Source of the DNA: Buttiauxella gaviniae | GTDB lineage: Bacteria > Pseudomonadota > Gammaproteobacteria > Enterobacterales > Enterobacteriaceae | Length of the DNA: 64,000 bases | Direction of reading: 5' to 3' | Assembly: GCF_040786275.1 (NCBI RefSeq) | Contig: NZ_JBFMVT010000001.1 | Location: forward strand, 1 to 64,000 | In this document: positions 42,767-52,380 of the stretch, piece after piece | Numbering within the stretch: the first letter of the stretch is position 1 | How the letters are laid out: each line of letters begins with the position of its first letter | Program-made: the position numbers and the translations under genes | Notes under the pieces: model-generated | Told to the model about the DNA's origin: nothing | The model's input: only the letters and a program-made list of their open reading frames with translations | Databases searched by the model: none

Positions 42767-43589
42767 GGCACTGTTGCAAAGATCGTGACAGTGAAGCCTC
42801 TGGTGTTGCTGAAAGGCTTTAAATGTCAAACACTCTGCTCACCAGACGCATTTCGCCCAGGGGATGGCCAAAGTAAAATGACTCAGCCTGTCCTTTACGC
42901 AGGGCTCGCATGACTTCTATGCCCTTAATCGTGGCGTACGCCGTTTTCATCGATTTGAACCCCAGTGTGGCATTGATTATCCATTTCAGTTTGCCGGGGT
43001 CACACTCAATCACGTTGTTCCGGTACTTTATCTGTCGGTGCTCCACATCCGGCGAACATTTTCCTTCGCGCTTCAGCAACGCCAGCGCCCGCGCGTATGT
43101 CGGGGCTTTATCGGTATTAATCAGCCGGGGAATTTGCCCGCGCTTCGTCTTATTCAGGAGCTTTCCCATAAAGCGGTATGCGGCTTTACTGTTGCGGCGT
43201 GGCGAGAGATAAAAATCGAGGGTACAGCCTCTGCTGTCGACTGCGCAGTACAGATAAGCCCACTTGCCGTTCACTTTGATGTAGCTTTCATCCAGATGCC
43301 ATGAGCAAAAACCGGAAGGCTGACGCCAGTATCAGCGGAGACGTTTTTCCATTTCGGGTGCATAACGCTGAACCCAGCGATAAATAGTGGTGTGATCAAC
43401 ATTCACGCCGCGTTCGGCCAGCATCCCCTGCAGCTCACGATAGCTGATGCCATATTTGCAGTACCAGCGTACTGCCCAGAGGATGATGTCTCGCTGAAAA
43501 TGCCGGCCTTTAAATACGTACATGAGTAGCGTGTTGACTGCTGAAGTGGGGGATAAGTTTATCAATGCGTCGATCTTTGCAACAGTGCC
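42767..43589 (-). mobile_element. IS6-family element (IS26-like), 823 bp
   Basis: Perfect 14-bp terminal repeats GGCACTGTTGCAAA at 42767-42780 and, inverted, 43576-43589. Length and layout are those of IS26-type elements. No 8-bp target duplication is seen (AGCATGAG versus GCCGCGCT), so flanking DNA has rearranged. The transposase has an internal stop. Confidence 0.93.
42819..43523 (-). pseudogene. IS6-family transposase with internal stop (W64*)
   Basis: The 235-codon frame from the ATG at 43523 matches IS26 transposase in length. It has FKGRHFQRDIILWAVRWYCK, then the DDE parts DESYIKVNGKWAYLY, INTDKAPTYARAL and HRQIKYRNNVIE. A TGA at 43332-43334 replaces Trp64 of IS26 (RLRWYW), so only a 63-residue HTH fragment and a separate catalytic part could be made. 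The element is probably dead in cis but could be moved by a related transposase. Confidence 0.88.
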
Positions 43590-43809
43590 GCCGCGCTGCG
43601 AGCTTTGCCAGTTCTGCATGAATAAACAGGCTGCAACGTTCGGATAGGGTTCGGTATAGATCTGGCTGCGACCTTGCCATTTCCCTTGTTGCGGTGAAAA
43701 TTTCAGAATTGTTGTCACAGCTGCCGGCCTGCTCCATCAATGCGACCAAATCGTCCCCCAAAGTTGTATTTGGATAACGAGGCAGGTCCAGTGGATTAAG
43801 CGTCGCTTT
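43590..43809 (-). pseudogene. Truncated gene fragment beside IS6
   Basis: An open frame reads LNPLDLPRYPNTTLGDDLV, then TATREMARSQPDLYRTLSERC and LFIHAELAKLAARR, and is cut by the IS6 end. It has no proper start after the stop at 43810-43812. The helical, polar sequence looks like a fragment of a small cytoplasmic protein. No family is assigned. Confidence 0.3.
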
Positions 43810-43992
43810 TCACACTCCGGCATGCACCGCCACTTCGGTCATCGTCAGGCCTTGTATCCACTTGAACAGCAGACTAGGCTGAATGCCATGCAAGTGGGCG
43901 ACATGTGATACCGACATTCCCGACTCCATCGACTGCTGAATAATTGCGATCTTTTCCTGAGGCGTTTTAAACCGATGAACTTCTTGACCCAA
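43810..43992 (-). pseudogene. IS2-like OrfA fragment
   Basis: The segment TPQEKIAIIQQSMESGMSVSHVAHLHGIQPSLLFKWIQG matches the N-terminal HTH of InsC-type OrfA. It then loses homology (LTMTEVAVHAGV) and stops. No orfB is nearby. It is an IS3-family remnant at the left border of the stress island. The following 43993-44280 is AT-rich with no gene. Confidence 0.7.
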
Positions 43993-44280
43993 TAGTATTC
44001 AGGTCATCACAAAATTAACAGAATTGGTTATGTGACAAATAAATTAGCAAGATTTAAACATACAAAAAATTATTACAATATGCAACCATGTATTTTATCT
44101 ATAAATATCAATGATATTGTTATTTATGAGGCAGTGAATATTGTTAAACCTATGTGGTTTTGTGTAGCTTTATCTTTAATAGTCTACATTTAGTAATATG
44201 GGCGTGACATTTTATCATCCCGTTAATTTTTTATCATGAAAATGAGTTTCAGTTCTAAAAATTTATAATGGGGAATTAAA

Positions 44281-45258
44281 ATGACTAACTATCAAACAGC
44301 CCATCGTGAGCACGATGATGTCGTTGCATATAAATCGACAAGAAATATTATCCGGCTAAGTGTCATCAGTTGGGGTGCTGTTTTTGCTGGGGTTATTATT
44401 TCCATGCTGGTTTATTTAGCGTTAATAATTCTTGGAACATCGATTGGACTAAGTACAATTGATCCTTTAAAAGAACAGAACCCGCTGGAGGGCATAGGTA
44501 TCGGTGCTGCTATCTGGACGGGTTTAAGCATGTTGATTGCCATTGCCGCAGGTGGATTTATTAGCGGTTGGCTTGCAAGACGTGAAGGCTCGCTTCATGG
44601 CGTGCTGATGTTTGGCGTTAATACTCTGATTTGTGTCTGGTTTATGTTTGTTATTGCCAATGGCGCGATGACCGGCGCACTAAGTGTATTGGGTTCTGGT
44701 ATTCAAGCGGCAGGAAGCGGTATTTCAGCTGCGGCACCAGGAATTACTGAGCAAGTTAAAAAAGGATTAGACGAAAATAATATAAACCTGGGAAGTTTAC
44801 AAAATGAACTTGAAACAACGCTTGCCCAAACGGGTAATCCAGATTCATCAGCAACCGCGCCACAGAATAACGGTGCGGCAAATAACACTGGTGCCAATGA
44901 TATTGCTGGTTTTCTTAAAGGAATTTCTGAAAGAGATGACAGCACATTTCAACCTGCAGACCGTGAAGCACTGAAAAATATTATTATTAAACGCACCGGT
45001 AAAACCGATGCAGAAGCCGATCAGATTGTCGCACAAACGGAAAAAAGCTATCAGGATGCCCGCGCGAAATATGAAGAATTAAAAAAACAGGCTGAACAAA
45101 AAGCACGTGAAGCGGGAGAAAAAGCGGCAAAAGCAACCGCAAGAGCAAGCTGGTTTGCCTTCTTTATGTTAATTGTCGAAGCCGTACTGGCAGGCGCAAT
45201 GGGCAAAATGGGTAGCCATACAAAATGGCATTCCGTACGCGAAGAATATTCCCGATAA
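44281..45258 (+). CDS. Integral membrane protein with coiled-coil (stress-island paralogue 1)
   Basis: 325 residues. Membrane segments are at about 27-50 (SWGAVFAGVIISMLVYLALIILG), 75-95, 104-126 and 292-315. The loop TIDPLKEQNPLEG and the C-terminal coiled coil (SYQDARAKYEELKKQAEQKAREAGEKAA) are shared with the protein at 57441-58436, which is clearly paralogous. Proteins of this type are often labelled PhnA-like membrane proteins. Their function is unknown, with envelope or stress links suggested by context. It is directly upstream of the triple-fusion gene. Confidence 0.75.
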   Translation: MTNYQTAHREHDDVVAYKSTRNIIRLSVISWGAVFAGVIISMLVYLALIILGTSIGLSTIDPLKEQNPLEGIGIGAAIWTGLSMLIAIAAGGFISGWLARREGSLHGVLMFGVNTLICVWFMFVIANGAMTGALSVLGSGIQAAGSGISAAAPGITEQVKKGLDENNINLGSLQNELETTLAQTGNPDSSATAPQNNGAANNTGANDIAGFLKGISERDDSTFQPADREALKNIIIKRTGKTDAEADQIVAQTEKSYQDARAKYEELKKQAEQKAREAGEKAAKATARASWFAFFMLIVEAVLAGAMGKMGSHTKWHSVREEYSR

Positions 45259-45368
45259 GTTATCTCACTCTTACTTCTTCACATTCACAGGTGCGTGGTA
45301 TAGCCACTTTATGCCACGTTACCCTGGCTTTGCTTTAATTTGCCGGACCACACGTGCAGGACAGTGGA

Positions 45369-48300
45369 ATGAATATTTTTAATAGCTTTTGGCAAGGCGG
45401 CTTTGAAGGTGCTGATCATACAACGAAGTTTGGTACCACAGTATCAATGAACGAAACCACAGGGCATTACATTCGGGCCCGGCAAGATTATCAGGCACTT
45501 AAAGCTTTTAATATTTCTACCGTCAGGGAAAGTGTGGGTTGGCGTTTGGCTGAAGGTGAGCAGGGATATGATTTTACCTCTGTTGCGACACGCATGGCGG
45601 CCGCTCAGGATGTGGGGATTCAGGTGTGCTGGACGATTTGCCATTACGGCTGGCCTGAAGATTCAGATATTTTTTCGCAGGATTTTATTCCTCGCTTTGC
45701 TCGCTTTTGCGGTGCGCTGGCTCAGTTTTTACGGCCCTTTTATACGCACTCCCCCGTTTACTCACCGATGAATGAAATTTCGTTTTTCAGTTGGGGGATG
45801 TCGGTAGGGGTATTTCCGTGCTCAACGCCTCCATGCGAATTTACCGGAATACAAAGTAAACGCCAATTGGTGCGGGCAACACTTGCGGCGTGTGATGCCA
45901 TATGGTCCGCCGATCCCCGGGCCAGAATAATGCACTGTGACCCCATCGTATTTATTGCCAATGAAGATGACAGCCCCGAGGGGCGAGACCATGTGGCGCG
46001 CCAGCGGATGGCGCAATACCAGGCCTGGGATATGTTGTCGGGCGTTCTCGAACCGGAGCTTGGAGGCGCATCGCGCTATCTGGATTTGATTGGCGCAAAT
46101 TATTACCACGACAATCAGTGGGATAGCGCGAGCAACCGTCGTCTGTATTGGCACCTTGGTGACCCACGGCGGCGGCGGCTGCACGACATGTTGCATGAGC
46201 TACATCAACGCTATCAACGCCCCATTTTGCTAGCCGAGACCAGCCATGTAGGAAGTGGGCGCGGGGCATGGATTAGCCAAATTGCATCGGAAATTGCACA
46301 GGCACAGCTCAATGATGTCGACCTGCTGGGAATATGTCTTTATCCCGTCGTCGACAGGCCTGACTGGGAAGATCATACCCAATGGAATCACTGCGGATTA
46401 TGGGATCTCGACCGCGATGGCGCCGATCCATGTGCTCGAATACTGGATACCGTTTATGCCACTGCTCTCTTGCGAGCTCAGCATATGCTGCATCTTTTCC
46501 ACAGGCTAACAGGCGCGACAGAACGTGCCAGGGTAAACAGAATCATCATGAAAAACATTGTTATTTTTAGCCACTTACGATGGGATTTTGTCTTTCAGCG
46601 CCCCCAGCATTTAATGACCCGTCTGGCGCAGCACTATCACATCTATTTTATTGAAGAGCCCATATTCTCATCCGAGACAGCGGGTTTGCATCTTAGCGAA
46701 CCGGCACCGAATGTGACTGTCGTTCGGCCACACACGCCTCTGGAGTTGCAAGGGTTTCACGACGGCCAGATTGCCTATATGCAGCCGCTACTGGCGGATT
46801 TGTTAGATGAAAATGACAGCCCGATTGTCTGGTTTTATACGCCGATGGCTCTGCCACTGTTGACCGTATTTACGCCGTCTTTGGTGGTCTATGACTGTAT
46901 GGATGAACTCTCCGCTTTTGAAAAAGCGCCCCGACAGCTTTTACAACGCGAGTCGGCATTGCTTACGCGGGCAGATATTGTCTTTACCGGCGGGCCGAGT
47001 CTGTATCGCGCAAAAGTAGGCAGACACCACAATGTTCACTGCTTCCCGAGTAGCGTTGATGCCATTCACTTTGAACAGGCGCTCGACAGAACCAATCACC
47101 ACCCACTCCAGGATTCGCTGCCACACCCACGTCTGGGTTATTGCGGTGTGATTGATGAACGCATGGACCTGGAGTTGCTCGCGGCCCTTGCCGATGCTCA
47201 TCCTGAGTGGCAACTCGTTATGGTTGGCCCGGTGGTGAAAATCGACCCCCAGAAGCTGCCGCAAAGAGACAATATTCACTATCTGAGCATGCAGCCTTAT
47301 CAGGCGTTGCCACAATTTCTTGCCGGATGGGATGTCTGTTTGATGCCGTTTGCGATTAACGCATCCACACGTTTTATCAGCCCAACGAAAGTGCTGGAGT
47401 ATATGGCCGCCCGTTTGCCCGTAGTCAGTACGGCGATTACTGACGTCGTGGAACCTTACGGGCACGTGGTGGCTATCGCGCAGAGTCATGAAAGCTTTAT
47501 TCACGCGTGTGAAGAGGCTTTAGACATGCGTCCCGACGCCAGGGTTATTCAAAGTGAAGAGATGAAAACCATTGTTTGCGCAACGTCCTGGGATGCTACC
47601 GCCCAGACTATGCACGGTCTTATCCAGAAAGAACTCCGGCTTGTGCAACAGGAAAAGTGCATGTACGAGCCTGCGGCGAATACCGATATTGCTTCGCCAT
47701 TGAAAAAGGGTTTACGCCTGATGCCTGCGCCTGTGACAACCGCTTCCCCGGTGCGTTGCTTGATTCTGGGGGCCGGGCCAACGGGATTAAGCGCTGCCTA
47801 TCATTATGGTCGCGATGCACTGTTGCTGGAGCGCAACGCATCGGTGGGCGGTTGGTGCCGTTCTGTCGAAGATAACGGATTTACCTTCGATTATGCGGGT
47901 CACATTATGTTTTCAAATGATCCGTACGTTCTTGATCTTTATAAAATGTTGTTGGGCGATAATATTCACTGGCAAGAACGTGAAGCCTGGGTTTATACCG
48001 ATGGGGTGTTTACGCGTTACCCATTCCAGGGGGCACTTTATGGCTTACCGACGGATATCATTAAAGAATGCATTCTGGGTGCCATAGACGCCAGATACGG
48101 GACGCCTGGGGAAACACATAATCTCAGGCCAGATCATATCGTGTCGGACTGCTGTGCCGACGGTGCGGTGCCTGCTTTCACCTCTGCCAGCGGGGCTAAA
48201 CAAAGCTGTCGCAATGATAGTTTCGAGGCGTTCATTTACCAGACCTGGGGTGAGGGCATCGCGAAGCATTTTGCTATTCCCTATAACAAAAAACTCTGGA

Positions 48301-49166
48301 AAGTCCCGCTTGCTGAAATGGAAACCTCGTGGCTTGGCGGGCGTGTGCCACTTCCCGATCTCGGGCAAATTATCGAGGGTGCGATTGAACCAGCGGGCAA
48401 ACCCATGGGGCCAAATGCGCGTTTTGGCTATCCGTTAAAAGGGGGCTTCCAGGCTTTAATGTCGGGGTTCCTGCCGCATATCAAAGCGACGGTAGAAACC
48501 GACGCTGAAATGACGCAAATATTTCCCCATCAGCACATCGCCGTACTCGCCGATGGCAGGCAGTACAGGTACGAACAGATGATTAGCACCATGCCGCTGC
48601 CCGAACTGATTGGCCTGATGGGTGAAGACGTTCCGGCGGAAGTCAGAGCCGCAGCAAAAGGGCTACAGCATGTTTCGGTGCGATGCGTCAATTTAGGAAT
48701 AGGGCGTGCCAATTTAACTGATAAGCACTGGATCTATTTTGCCGGTAATACCATATTTCACCGAATTTTTGTGCAGGGCAACGCAAGCCCAGACTGTAGT
48801 CCGGCAGAGGGATGCGGGCTAACCTGTGAAATCACCTATTCCGCGAGCAAGCCTTTGCCGCTTGAGGGGCAGGCGCTGATCAACAGATGTGTCAATGAGT
48901 GCATCGCGGTGGGGATCTTTACCGCACAGGATGCAGTCATCACAGCGAATGAAATCGACATTCCTTATGCCTATGTCATTTACGACCATCAGCGAAAAGC
49001 CAACGTTGAGACGGTGCGAAGCTGGTTGCTCAAACAAGATATCACTCTGGCGGGGCGGTACAGCGAGTGGGAGTACTACAATTCAGACCACGCGTTTATT
49101 GCTGGGAAAATGGCAGCCGAGAAGGTCAAAATGCATGAATTTCGTCAGTCAGGAGGTTTAACTTAA
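45369..49166 (+). CDS. Triple fusion: GH-A glycosidase, glycosyltransferase, FAD UDP-galactopyranose-mutase-like
   Basis: 1265 residues from the ATG at 45369. A GTG at 45354 is an alternative. Residues 1-390: clan GH-A barrel like beta-glucosidases, with acid/base Glu136 in SPMNEISFF and nucleophile Glu290 in ILLAETSHVG. Residues 394-770: glycosyltransferase like TuaH, starting IVIFSHLRWDFVFQRPQHL and with FISPTKVLEYMAARLPVVST. Residues 795-1265: FAD protein with LILGAGPTGLSAAYHYG, DYAGHIMFSNDPYV and PYAYVIYDHQR, similar to UDP-galactopyranose mutase/protoporphyrinogen oxidase-like proteins. No in-frame stop or good internal ribosome site separates them. It may make or trim a furanose-containing glycan or glycolipid under stress. 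Confidence 0.8.
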   Translation: MNIFNSFWQGGFEGADHTTKFGTTVSMNETTGHYIRARQDYQALKAFNISTVRESVGWRLAEGEQGYDFTSVATRMAAAQDVGIQVCWTICHYGWPEDSDIFSQDFIPRFARFCGALAQFLRPFYTHSPVYSPMNEISFFSWGMSVGVFPCSTPPCEFTGIQSKRQLVRATLAACDAIWSADPRARIMHCDPIVFIANEDDSPEGRDHVARQRMAQYQAWDMLSGVLEPELGGASRYLDLIGANYYHDNQWDSASNRRLYWHLGDPRRRRLHDMLHELHQRYQRPILLAETSHVGSGRGAWISQIASEIAQAQLNDVDLLGICLYPVVDRPDWEDHTQWNHCGLWDLDRDGADPCARILDTVYATALLRAQHMLHLFHRLTGATERARVNRIIMKNIVIFSHLRWDFVFQRPQHLMTRLAQHYHIYFIEEPIFSSETAGLHLSEPAPNVTVVRPHTPLELQGFHDGQIAYMQPLLADLLDENDSPIVWFYTPMALPLLTVFTPSLVVYDCMDELSAFEKAPRQLLQRESALLTRADIVFTGGPSLYRAKVGRHHNVHCFPSSVDAIHFEQALDRTNHHPLQDSLPHPRLGYCGVIDERMDLELLAALADAHPEWQLVMVGPVVKIDPQKLPQRDNIHYLSMQPYQALPQFLAGWDVCLMPFAINASTRFISPTKVLEYMAARLPVVSTAITDVVEPYGHVVAIAQSHESFIHACEEALDMRPDARVIQSEEMKTIVCATSWDATAQTMHGLIQKELRLVQQEKCMYEPAANTDIASPLKKGLRLMPAPVTTASPVRCLILGAGPTGLSAAYHYGRDALLLERNASVGGWCRSVEDNGFTFDYAGHIMFSNDPYVLDLYKMLLGDNIHWQEREAWVYTDGVFTRYPFQGALYGLPTDIIKECILGAIDARYGTPGETHNLRPDHIVSDCCADGAVPAFTSASGAKQSCRNDSFEAFIYQTWGEGIAKHFAIPYNKKLWKVPLAEMETSWLGGRVPLPDLGQIIEGAIEPAGKPMGPNARFGYPLKGGFQALMSGFLPHIKATVETDAEMTQIFPHQHIAVLADGRQYRYEQMISTMPLPELIGLMGEDVPAEVRAAAKGLQHVSVRCVNLGIGRANLTDKHWIYFAGNTIFHRIFVQGNASPDCSPAEGCGLTCEITYSASKPLPLEGQALINRCVNECIAVGIFTAQDAVITANEIDIPYAYVIYDHQRKANVETVRSWLLKQDITLAGRYSEWEYYNSDHAFIAGKMAAEKVKMHEFRQSGGLT

Positions 49167-49256
49167 AAACAGATTGTTATAAATATGTTGTATGCACATA
49201 TTTTCACATAAAATATGTGCATACATTTGATTGTAAAGGAATTACTAATTGGTTAA

Positions 49257-50310
49257 GGCTCTGTTGATTAAATAGAACTTTTACTGTGTTGCAGGATCAA
49301 ATCACGTACCCATGACAATGCAGGTAACTCCGAGGCAAAGCAAAAGTTCAAAATTATCAACTGGCCCACCTACAACAAAGCCCTCATCAACCGTGACTCC
49401 CTCACTTTCTGGCTGAATGACGAGGCTATTCAGGCCTGGTATGATTTAGCAACACCTTCATCCCGGGGAAGACCTCAGCGTTATTCTGACCTTGCCATGA
49501 CCGCTGTTCTGGTGATTAAACGTGTATTCCGGCTAACCCTGAGAGCTGCGCAGGGATTTATCGATTCCATATTTGCCCTAAGGAGCGTTCCTCTGCGCAG
49601 CCCTGATTACACCAGCGTCAGCAAACGGGCAAAGTCGGTTAATGTCAGTTTCAAAACGTCGACCCGAGGCGAAATTACGCTCCGGGTGATTGATTCCATC
49701 GGGCTGAAGGTCTTCGGTGAAGGTGAATGGAAAGTCAGAAAGCACGGCAAAGAGCGTCGTCGTATCTGGCGAAAGCTGCATCTGGCTGTTGACAGCAAAA
49801 CACATAAAATCATCTGTGCAGACCTGTCGCTAAACAACGCCTCGGACTCAGAAACCTTCCCGTGCCATATCCGGCGGACCCACCGAAAAATCAGGTCAGC
49901 CGCTGCGGATGGCGCTTATGATACCCGGTTATGTCACGATGAACTGCGACGTAAGAAAATCAGCGCGCTTATCCCACCCCGAAAGGGAGCGGGTTACTGG
50001 CTTGGTGAGTACGCAGACCGTAACCGTGCGGTTGCAAATCAACGGCTGACCGGGAGTAAGGCGCGATGGAAATGGACAACAGATTACAACTATCGCTTGA
50101 TAGCGGAAACGGCGATGTACAGGGTAAAACAGCTATTAGACGGTTCACTGACGCTGCGTGACTACGATGGTCAGGTTGCAGAGGCTATGGCCATGGTACG
50201 TGCACTGAACAAAATGAGGATGGCAGGTATGCCAGAAAGCGTGCGTATTGCCTGAAAAACCGAGCAGCTATAGATCCGCTCGCCCGGGATCTTATTTATT
50301 TAACAAAGCC
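49257..50310 (+). mobile_element. IS903-like element (IS5 family)
   Basis: The left end GGCTCTGTTGATTAAATAG (49257) and the right end, inverted GGCTTTGTTAAATAAATAAG (50310), have imperfect repeats of the IS903 type. Length is 1054 bp. The expected 9-bp duplication is absent (ATTGGTTAA versus CATTAGCGG). It splits the stress island between the triple fusion and a broken small gene. Confidence 0.88.
49497..50255 (+). CDS. IS903-like transposase (start uncertain)
   Basis: 252 residues from the ATG at 49497. Homology to IS903 transposase continues in the same frame for about 55 codons upstream (FKIINWPTYNKALINRDSLTFWLNDEAIQAW), but no ATG/GTG/TTG is present there up to the IR, so the native start appears to be lost or atypical (ATC at about 49291). 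DDE parts are visible: LRVIDSIGLKVFGEGEWKVRKHG, ADGAYDTRLCHDELRRKK and ETAMYRVKQLL. It may be inactive. Confidence 0.85.
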   Translation: MTAVLVIKRVFRLTLRAAQGFIDSIFALRSVPLRSPDYTSVSKRAKSVNVSFKTSTRGEITLRVIDSIGLKVFGEGEWKVRKHGKERRRIWRKLHLAVDSKTHKIICADLSLNNASDSETFPCHIRRTHRKIRSAAADGAYDTRLCHDELRRKKISALIPPRKGAGYWLGEYADRNRAVANQRLTGSKARWKWTTDYNYRLIAETAMYRVKQLLDGSLTLRDYDGQVAEAMAMVRALNKMRMAGMPESVRIA

Positions 50311-50331
50311 CATTAGCGGAAACTTACTGAA

Positions 50332-50619
50332 ATGGTTGTCGTATTCATTCCGTCACTTGTTGCGTTGCTTGAAGCAAAAGGGAAAGAGGTCGGCCGTGAA
50401 CTGCTCATGCATTAGATTGAGACGATAAGAGTTGATGCTACCGCTATTGAATTACCGACAGAAATTGCCAGAGTCAGGGCAATAAGCCGGGACTATCAAG
50501 ATATTGATGCGGAGCATGTTGATCCGAGGGACGACCCACTAAAAATAATTACAGATTGCCAATTCTATAAAAGATATCAGCGTAAATTAATGATGAATGC
50601 GATTATTTTTAATGTGTGA
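50332..50619 (+). pseudogene. Small conserved protein with an in-frame TAG
   Basis: 95 codons, MVVVFIPSLVALLEAKGKEV up to a TAG at 50413-50415, then IETIRVDATAIELPTEIARV and YQDIDAEHVDPRDDP in the same frame. The pattern (FIP.LVALL.A, then D.DAEH/DPENC-like) is that of a small uncharacterised enterobacterial family. A single stop splits it, so it is probably inactive. It adjoins the right end of the IS903-like element. Confidence 0.55.
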
Positions 50620-51252
50620 TTTAAGCTTCACTTACCAGCATATGTTGAGTAATTTACATGGCAGCAAATTTAATTGAAATCATAACTCAGTGTTTCATAT
50701 TCAAGGTGTGATTTTGATGAGCCATCATTTTATTCATATGAGCTCAAATAGAGATATTGTAGCTGGCGGGATCTATGAAAAAAAGACCAGGATATAAACC
50801 TGGCCAAGCAGAGAGTCATTATGTTGACATATCCTTATGTTTTATATGAATCCTCAACATCATTTTTATTGTAGCACTCAATCATTTCACTGCCAGAAAG
50901 AGTTGGGGAACGTTATTAAAATTTATTTTTGCCGATAAAAATTAGCCCGGCATGGTGTAACTTTTTCTGTATATCATTCACTGCAATCTAAAGGATGTCA
51001 TTTTAAGACTTTTCCGTCACGTTACCTTCCCCTTGATTTTCACACTATAAAAGAATCATTTTAATCATTTTTTTCAAAAAGTTACATAGATTCAATCTAT
51101 CAGAGCCGGCTGTAATCGTTACACTGAACGAGAACCCTGCTCACCTTTTTTTTCGTGATGAATAGTCAGACCCCAAAATTATGCCATGATTAATATTGTT
51201 AAAAATAGAATGAATATTCTATTGCCCCTTCCCACAGCCAGAGAGATTTATT
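50620..51252. other. AT-rich interval upstream of the yciF-yciE-katN genes
   Basis: No gene supported. It probably holds the promoter of the yciF-like gene. There is no clear sigma-70 -35/-10 pair near 51150-51240, which fits control by a stress sigma factor such as RpoS, as known for chromosomal yciGFE-katN. That is inference. Confidence 0.45.
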
Positions 51253-51726
51253 ATGACGATTAGAACACTCGAAGATTTATTCATTCATGATCTTTCTGAT
51301 GTTTACAGTGCCGAAAAACAAATCATCCGCGCCCTGCCTAAAATGGCACGCGCAGCCACAGATGAGAAGCTTATTGCCGCCTTTAATCTGCATCTGGAAG
51401 AAACTCGCGGGCAAATTGAGCGCCTTGATGAGTTAGTTGAAAACACCGGAGGTGTACGAATCAAACGCATGAAATGCCACGCACTGGAAGGTCTCGTCGA
51501 AGAAGCGCAGGAAATCATTGATTCTGTCGAAGCTGGTCCAATTCGGGATGCCGGGCTGATAGGGGCCGCCCAAAAAGTGGAACACTACGAAATCGCCACC
51601 TACGGCACACTCCACGCCCTGGCTGTAAAACTGGGATATAAAAAAGCCGCGAAACTGCTTGCAGAAACACTGCAAGAAGAAAAAGCCACGGATGAAAAAT
51701 TAACCGTCATTGCCGAACAGTCTTAA
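51253..51726 (+). CDS. yciF: YciF-like ferritin-like stress protein (DUF892), copy 1
   Basis: 157 residues. The four-helix DUF892 fold starts LEDLFIHDLSDVYSAEKQIIRALPKMARA and has the metal-binding Glu/His pattern (EETRGQIERLDE, MKCHALEGLVEEAQEII, QKVEHYEIATYGTL). Chromosomal YciF is an RpoS-induced diiron-type protein of uncertain function. It is strongly similar to the gene at 59969-60472 in this window. It is first of yciF-yciE-katN. Confidence 0.92.
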   Translation: MTIRTLEDLFIHDLSDVYSAEKQIIRALPKMARAATDEKLIAAFNLHLEETRGQIERLDELVENTGGVRIKRMKCHALEGLVEEAQEIIDSVEAGPIRDAGLIGAAQKVEHYEIATYGTLHALAVKLGYKKAAKLLAETLQEEKATDEKLTVIAEQS

Positions 51727-51808
51727 TGCCGCTATCAAGCCCTGTTTTCAATGATCTGAATATTAAGCCGTTTACGATACGAAATTTCACTAATTCAAGA
51801 GGTGCCTT

Positions 51809-52315
51809 ATGACACACGAAGAGAACTACCTTGACTGGGTAAGAGATGCTTATGCCATGGAAAAACAGGCAGAAAGTATGCTGGAAAAAATGGCCAGCCG
51901 TATTGATCATTACCCCGATCTGAAAACCCGAATTGAACAACATATTGATGAGACGCGACAGCAACAGACTCTCCTTCAGTCTGTCATTGATCGTTATGAC
52001 ACCTCCAGTTCGGTGATTAAAGATGCGGTGGGAAAACTGACTGCAATGGGACAGGCTATGGGTGGCATGCTGGCGGAAGACGAAATCGTTAAAGGCGCGA
52101 TCAGTGGATTCGTGTTTGAAAACATGGAAATTGCCAGCTATACCTCGCTAATTGCAGCCGCGGAAGTGGTGGGAGACATCGAGGGTGTCCGGATTTTTAC
52201 TCAGATCCGTGACCAGGAAGTGGCCATGGCTGAGTGGTTGCTGTCCCATCTTCCGGACGTGACTGAACAGTTCATGGTGCGTTCAGCTGCACCGGGTGTG
52301 GAAGCAAAAAAATAA
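51809..52315 (+). CDS. yciE: YciE-like ferritin-like stress protein (DUF892)
   Basis: 168 residues. It starts HEENYLDWVRDAYAMEKQAE and has EQHIDETRQQQTLLQSVID and FENMEIASYTSLIAAAEVVGD, the DUF892 metal-ligand pattern. It belongs to the YciE branch, different from the YciF copies. It is 82 bp after yciF and 65 bp before katN, on the same strand, the classical order. It probably helps protect cells from oxidative or envelope stress. The exact activity is unknown. Confidence 0.92.
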   Translation: MTHEENYLDWVRDAYAMEKQAESMLEKMASRIDHYPDLKTRIEQHIDETRQQQTLLQSVIDRYDTSSSVIKDAVGKLTAMGQAMGGMLAEDEIVKGAISGFVFENMEIASYTSLIAAAEVVGDIEGVRIFTQIRDQEVAMAEWLLSHLPDVTEQFMVRSAAPGVEAKK

Positions 52316-52380
52316 GATTTTCATGACGGGAGACCGGACTAAGAACCGGCCCTGAGACTTTCCCTTAAGTGGAGTGAGCT

